Of a DNA stretch of 64,000 nt, positions 59,629-64,000 are shown one piece after another. The position numbers and the translations under genes were made by a program. Source of the stretch: Microscilla marina ATCC 23134 (lineage in GTDB: Bacteria; Bacteroidota; Bacteroidia; Cytophagales; Microscillaceae); contig NZ_AAWS01000010.1 of NCBI RefSeq assembly GCF_000169175.1, forward strand, positions 62,001-126,000, given 5' to 3'. How positions within the stretch are numbered: position 1 is the stretch's first letter; each line of letters starts with the position of its first letter. A model generated the notes under the pieces. It did no database searches and had not been told where the DNA came from. It saw only the letters and a program-made list of their open reading frames with translations.

Positions 59629-60228
59629 ATGACTCATTTCAATATAACAAAAACATATAAGGCAATTGTCATAGGTGGGTCGGCTGGAAGCTTTCAGGTA
59701 ATAAGTAAAATCTTGAGTAGTTTGCCTAAAGATTTTGATATTCCTATCATGATGTGTTTACACCGATTGCGTCATGTGCGCAATGGGTTTGTAGAAGCAC
59801 TGAATATTAAAAGTAATATCAAAATAGAAGAACCTTACGACAAGGAAACTATTAAAAGGGGGAAAATTTATCTGGCACCAGCAAATTATCATCTTTGTGT
59901 AGAATTAGGCAACACTTTTGCTTTATCAACCGAAGAACTCATCAATAATTCGCGACCTTCAATTGATATGATGCTGCAGACAGCAGCTTATGCTTACCGC
60001 GATAAACTGGTTGGCATATTGTTGTCTGGTGCAAATAAAGACGGCGCACTTGGTATGAAAAAAATTCATGATAGGGGAGGGCTAACTTTGGTACAAGACC
60101 CCAAAGAATGTCTGATTGACACAATGCCAAGCTCTGCTATAAAAATTACAGAAATAGATCATGTGCTGAGTGTGAATCGGATTATTGACTTTTTACTTGA
60201 GTTACACAAAACTTGTAAAATTGCTTAA
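59629..60228 (+). CDS. cheB: CheB-type protein-glutamate methylesterase, catalytic domain only
   Basis: A 199-residue protein with only the methylesterase domain: the receiver domain of usual CheB is absent. The triad is likely Ser in GGSAGSFQVI (about residue 20), His in MMCLHRLRHVRNG (about 46) and Asp in GILLSGANKDGALGMK (about 140). Stand-alone CheB-like domains occur with CheR in signalling systems other than flagellar chemotaxis. It is 14 bases before the GAF membrane gene and 36 after cheR. Confidence 0.92.
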   Translation: MTHFNITKTYKAIVIGGSAGSFQVISKILSSLPKDFDIPIMMCLHRLRHVRNGFVEALNIKSNIKIEEPYDKETIKRGKIYLAPANYHLCVELGNTFALSTEELINNSRPSIDMMLQTAAYAYRDKLVGILLSGANKDGALGMKKIHDRGGLTLVQDPKECLIDTMPSSAIKITEIDHVLSVNRIIDFLLELHKTCKIA

Positions 60229-60242
60229 TTACTAATGATTGC

Positions 60243-61064
60243 ATGAAATCGGTTTTCAGAATAATAGGTGGGGTTATGGTTGTCTCCTTTATTGTAGGAG
60301 TAATTCTTTTAGTGAATTATTACTTCAGTTGGATGAGTGACCTGAAAAGCGACTTACAACTTGTTGACGACGAACAAAAGAAGACGCTTGGTAAAGCTAT
60401 GGGGAAACTCATGATTATGATATGCGTAGAAATTACGCTAGGCTTTCTGGCATTTCTCTTCTTTTTGTTAGGAGGGAGAGATTCTACACAAATTGTAAGT
60501 TTTTCCAATAATCAAGGAAACCAATACTCATCCGATCAAGATGGTGTAGACAATATCACCAAAAGCCATACATCTGTGAAAAGTATTCAAGAGGTAGGGG
60601 CTATTCTGGAACAACACTTTGATTTACAACATAAAAAAATGGAAAAAGTTCTTTGGACAGTTGCTAATGACTTGGAAGCTGTTCAGGGAGCTATATTCTT
60701 GACCAAGCAAAAAGAAAGTGAATTAAAAGTAATAGAGCTTTTTGCGGGTTATGCTTACTATTTGCCCGAAAGTAAAGTCCTTACTTATGAATTTGGTGAA
60801 GGACTTGCTGGTCAGGTAGCTAAAGATGGTAGACTGGTGAATATTTCTTCTATTCCAGAAGGGTATATATCAGTAATTTCAGGATTAGGAAAATCATCTC
60901 CTACCAATCTGATTTTAGTGCCTATCAAAAACGAACAAGAAAAAGTACTTGGGGTAATTGAAATTGCTTCTTTCCAAAGTTTTAATCAAAAAGATGAACT
61001 CTTTTTAAAAGAAGTGGCACTACTTTTGGCAAACGAAATAGAAACGAATAAAATAACTGCTTAA
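60243..61064 (+). CDS. Two-helix membrane protein with a GAF domain
   Basis: A 273-residue inner-membrane sensor or adaptor. Two membrane helices (about 6-26 and 59-80) flank a short charged loop that would lie outside (SWMSDLKSDLQLVDDEQKKT), and a single GAF domain fills about 120-270 (AVQGAIFLTKQKESELKVIE, YEFGEGLAGQVAKDGRLVN, LGVIEIASFQSFNQKDELFL). This GAF is closely like the GAF in the next gene. There is no output domain, so it may relay a signal by contact. The 42-bp gap to the sensor phosphatase suggests one operon. Confidence 0.82.
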   Translation: MKSVFRIIGGVMVVSFIVGVILLVNYYFSWMSDLKSDLQLVDDEQKKTLGKAMGKLMIMICVEITLGFLAFLFFLLGGRDSTQIVSFSNNQGNQYSSDQDGVDNITKSHTSVKSIQEVGAILEQHFDLQHKKMEKVLWTVANDLEAVQGAIFLTKQKESELKVIELFAGYAYYLPESKVLTYEFGEGLAGQVAKDGRLVNISSIPEGYISVISGLGKSSPTNLILVPIKNEQEKVLGVIEIASFQSFNQKDELFLKEVALLLANEIETNKITA

Positions 61065-61106
61065 TCAATATAAACAAGCCTAAAGACTAACATTGAGTTT
61101 TAAGTT

Positions 61107-64000
61107 ATGTTTAAAAAACTAAAAATAGGTACTAAAATTACTGCGTTGGTTATTGGAGTGGTGCTTGCCTCTGTGATTGTGGTGAGTATTATTGCTTATA
61201 ACCTGAGTAAGGGCTCCATCAACAGTCGTTATGCTGAGGCAATCAATGTAGTAGCCAACCTTAAAGCTCAAAAGATCGAGACCTTTTTCGATAATATCAA
61301 AAACGAAATACAGTTTGGAAAAGAACTTCAGGTTGTACAACAAAAAATACTTGCCGAAGCCAACCTTTCTCAAAAAGACTCCTCCATTACTACCGAGAAA
61401 AAAGAAGCACTCAATACTCAACTCAACATCATTGTAAACAATATCATCGGTTATAAAGATGTAAAAAACGTTTATTTGACAGATAACACAGGGAGCCTGT
61501 TGTATCAAGCCGAAGACAGAGGGCAAAACATTGACTCCATACTACGTGGTTTTGGTACCGACGTAATGCGAGGTACCAGTCAAGGCGGCGTTTTGTTTAG
61601 TGGAGTAAGTCAAAAAAATAGAACTCTATACGCGCTTGCCCAAGTAGATGGAGCAGATGCCCGCAATGCCAATATAGGCAAGATTATTTATGAAATTAAT
61701 CTGAACTATATCTACAATCTTGTAAAAGACTCGACAGGGTTGGGTTCAACAGGAGAAACCATGTTGGTGCAAAAAGACAGAAACTATGCAACCTTCTTGA
61801 GCCCTTCACGTCATAAGTCTGGTTTAGAAAAAATTAGAATAGGAAGCCGTACTGGTATTCCTGCTCAGCGCTCAATTCGTGATAAAAATACAAAAAAATC
61901 AGAAGTCACATTAGACTATAGTGGAGAAGAGGTATTGGCCACTTGGCGTAATATTAAATCCATTGATTGGGGGGTTACTGTAAAAGTTGACCAAAAGGAG
62001 GTAAACGAACCTACTGACAAGTTGTTTGAGACTTTCTTGATTGTGGGAGCAGTTATTACACTACTGTCAATTGTAATAGGTTTTGCTTTCTCACGTTTTC
62101 TTATCCGTCCACTATTGGTGTTGAAAGATACAATCAACCTGTTAGCAAAAGGTATTCTACCTGACAAACTAAGACAGTCAACTACTGATGAAATAGGAGA
62201 AATGACTGTACAGTTAAATGAGTTGGTAGGTACATTGAAGAAAACAGCTGACTTTGCCAGGCAGATTGGAGAAGGAGATTACCAAGCTAACTTTAAACCC
62301 GTAAGCGACAAAGATACTCTTGGTATAGCTTTGCTTACCATGCGTGATAGCATTCAACAATCGGCACACCGTGACGACGAGCGTAACTGGATTGTAACTG
62401 GTTTGGCTGAAATCGGTGATATTCTGGGAGGGGTAAGTGGTATTACAGAACTTGGAGAGCAAGTGATTGCTTATATAGCCAAAAAAATAAGTGCAGTTCA
62501 AGGAGCTTTTTATACTGTAAACGATGAAGACCCAGAAGATGTGTTCCTTGAAATGAATGCAAGTTATGCCTATAATAAAAAGAAATATTTAAATGTTAAG
62601 TTCAAGTTTGCTGAAGGTCTGGTAGGGCAAGCTGCTATAGAGCAAGCCACTATTTTAAGAACCGAAGTTCCAGACGACTATGTAACGATCACTTCTGGAT
62701 TGTTAGGCGACCGTAAACCTAAATCTATATTACTTACTCCTTTGATTACTGATGATGGAAATGGAGAGAAAGTATATGGAGTACTCGAGTTTGCGGGCTT
62801 TGAAAAGTTTAATCAACGTGAAGTCAACTTTGTAAAAGAAGTAAGTGACTTAATTGCACGAGCGGTATTTAATATCAAAGTACGTGAAACAACAGAGCGC
62901 CACCTGAAAGATGAAATGAAAATGCGTGGAGAGCTGCTGGATAAAACCAAGGCTTTGCAACAAAGTGCAGAAATAACAGAAGCTACTGCCGAAGCATTAA
63001 GAAAGAGTAAGGCTGAGCTTGAGATAAAAGTAGACGAAGTACAACAGGCAAGTAATAGAACACGTCTGTTACTTGAAAATGCTTCTGAGGTAATTACCAT
63101 TTACGATGAAGATAAAACTGTAAAGTATATCAGTCCTTCGGTAGAGAAGATTTTGGGCTATTCGCAGAACGAGATGATTGGTGTAAAAGACATTAAATAT
63201 GTACACCGTAAGGGAGTTCTTGCCGTAGAACAAATGTTTGAAAAACTAATTGCAAATCCTTATGAACAAGAAACCATTCAGTTTAGTTATGCTACCAAGC
63301 AGCTGGATGAAAATGGTGATAAAATATGGATTTGGTTGGAAGCAACCGGCACCAACTTACTTTCTGACCCGGCAATTAATGGAATTGTGGTAAATGCACG
63401 GGATATTACAGAAAGAAGAAGGGCTGAATCAGAGCAGCGAATGAGAGGACAAATGCAAGCATTATCCGAAAATTCGCCTGACTTGATTACACGTATTAAT
63501 AAAGAAGGAAGGGTATTTTATATCAACCCTATCATTGAGACATATACAGGGAAAAGCAAAGATGAATACTTGCAAAAACACCTCTCTGATATTGATTTGA
63601 ATGAAGAGATCATTAGTTCTTGGCGTAATATATTAGATGAAGTACGTAATAAAAACAAGAAAATAAATATGGATGTTGAGTTCCCGTCTATTATGGGTAA
63701 ACGAAACATGCTGATTAATGCCATTCCTGAATACAATGATCAACACAACATCGAGTCTGTACTACTGGTATCGCATGATATTACTGAGCGTAAGATTATC
63801 GAGTTAGATATTCAAAACAAAAATAAGAAAATTACAGAAAGTATTAACTATGCCAAGCGTATCCAAGAAGCCATTCTGCCGGATACAAGGTATATACAAC
63901 AATATTTAGAAGAATCATTTATTATGTATCGCCCACGCGATGTGGTTTCTGGTGATTTTCCTTGGTTTTTAGAGAAAAATGGCGATATTTATTTAGCCGC
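61107..64000 (+). CDS. Cache-HAMP-GAF-PAS-PAS sensor with SpoIIE-type phosphatase (partial at the right edge)
   Basis: At least 964 residues are visible. An N-terminal membrane helix (about 11-31) and a second at about 307-328 (FLIVGAVITLLSIVIGFAF) enclose an extracytoplasmic Cache-like domain (about 35-300, with DNTGSLLYQAEDR, GQAGIP-like patches). A HAMP follows (about 330-385), then a GAF (about 432-588), coiled coil, PAS1 (about 655-770, ENASEVITIYDEDKTVKYIS), PAS2 (about 785-905) and the start of a PP2C/SpoIIE phosphatase (about 911 on: SINYAKRIQEAILPDTR, RPRDVVSGDFPWFLEKNGDI). Such sensors control partner-switching anti-sigma systems in Bacteroidota. The catalytic end lies beyond the window. 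Confidence 0.9.
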   Translation, partial: MFKKLKIGTKITALVIGVVLASVIVVSIIAYNLSKGSINSRYAEAINVVANLKAQKIETFFDNIKNEIQFGKELQVVQQKILAEANLSQKDSSITTEKKEALNTQLNIIVNNIIGYKDVKNVYLTDNTGSLLYQAEDRGQNIDSILRGFGTDVMRGTSQGGVLFSGVSQKNRTLYALAQVDGADARNANIGKIIYEINLNYIYNLVKDSTGLGSTGETMLVQKDRNYATFLSPSRHKSGLEKIRIGSRTGIPAQRSIRDKNTKKSEVTLDYSGEEVLATWRNIKSIDWGVTVKVDQKEVNEPTDKLFETFLIVGAVITLLSIVIGFAFSRFLIRPLLVLKDTINLLAKGILPDKLRQSTTDEIGEMTVQLNELVGTLKKTADFARQIGEGDYQANFKPVSDKDTLGIALLTMRDSIQQSAHRDDERNWIVTGLAEIGDILGGVSGITELGEQVIAYIAKKISAVQGAFYTVNDEDPEDVFLEMNASYAYNKKKYLNVKFKFAEGLVGQAAIEQATILRTEVPDDYVTITSGLLGDRKPKSILLTPLITDDGNGEKVYGVLEFAGFEKFNQREVNFVKEVSDLIARAVFNIKVRETTERHLKDEMKMRGELLDKTKALQQSAEITEATAEALRKSKAELEIKVDEVQQASNRTRLLLENASEVITIYDEDKTVKYISPSVEKILGYSQNEMIGVKDIKYVHRKGVLAVEQMFEKLIANPYEQETIQFSYATKQLDENGDKIWIWLEATGTNLLSDPAINGIVVNARDITERRRAESEQRMRGQMQALSENSPDLITRINKEGRVFYINPIIETYTGKSKDEYLQKHLSDIDLNEEIISSWRNILDEVRNKNKKINMDVEFPSIMGKRNMLINAIPEYNDQHNIESVLLVSHDITERKIIELDIQNKNKKITESINYAKRIQEAILPDTRYIQQYLEESFIMYRPRDVVSGDFPWFLEKNGDIYLA

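Noticed and set aside
1-64000. CRISPR arrays, tRNA and rRNA genes
   Set aside because: No regular short repeat-spacer series and no cloverleaf or rRNA signature was noticed on reading; covariance searches could not be run, so a single missed tRNA is possible.

Overview
The window looks like chromosomal DNA of a member of the phylum Bacteroidota, most likely a marine, gliding Cytophagales relative (a Microscilla-like organism is my guess from memory, not confirmed). Reasons: a type IX secretion (T9SS) C-terminal sorting domain on a 1606-residue surface protein, PorV/PorQ-like and helix-hairpin-helix outer-membrane barrels, an FtsZ with a long acidic linker and a tail beyond the usual C-terminal peptide, CvfB-, YtxH- and PspA-like housekeeping genes, few Shine-Dalgarno sequences, TAnnTTTG-type promoter boxes, and moderate-to-low G+C.

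Layout. 1-4.5 kb: end of the division/cell-wall cluster (murC, ftsQ, ftsA, ftsZ), closed by a terminator. 4.6-6.4 kb: a complete IS1634/IS4-like insertion sequence with inverted ends and a 6-bp target duplication. 6.7-19.4 kb: small membrane proteins, a response regulator overlapping a 1071-residue multi-PAS/GAF histidine kinase, a DJ-1/PfpI protein, a DoxX protein, a NagZ-like glycosidase fused to a serine beta-lactamase-like domain, and a DUF4157 (eCIS core) protein with a C-terminal domain resembling LT/pertussis-type ADP-ribosyltransferase toxins. 19.0-25.8 kb: mutL, two rhomboid proteases, YtxH, lepA. 26-32.8 kb: OmpA-family lipoprotein-like protein, Hsp20, an HtrA/Deg protease and two tandem paralogues of unknown function. 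32.9-42.8 kb: four genes that fit the kynurenine / 2-aminomuconate route of tryptophan breakdown (aldehyde dehydrogenase, RidA-type deaminase, 3-hydroxyanthranilate dioxygenase, kynurenine 3-monooxygenase), interleaved with unrelated genes. 43-49 kb: CvfB, PspA, a SPOR-like protein, outer-membrane barrels. 49.4-54.2 kb: the giant T9SS cargo. 54-58 kb: a membrane protein, a small hydrolase, a glycosyltransferase and a sugar nucleotidyltransferase. 58.8-64 kb: an orphan CheR-CheB pair with a GAF membrane protein and a Cache-HAMP-GAF-PAS-PAS-SpoIIE sensor phosphatase that runs off the end.

The spacers are the least ordinary part. They hold several families of short non-coding repeats with inverted ends: a 164-171-bp element with a conserved hairpin core (three copies, one nested inside another element), a 332-bp element flanked by 11-bp direct repeats, a MITE pair with GAGCTTGTTTAA ends and 3-bp direct repeats, and a recurring 20-bp motif (TGAAARTAAGYRTACTATRR) ahead of three unrelated genes. 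The strongest single candidate for a novel biological function is the predicted eCIS-type effector at 17.1-18.7 kb.
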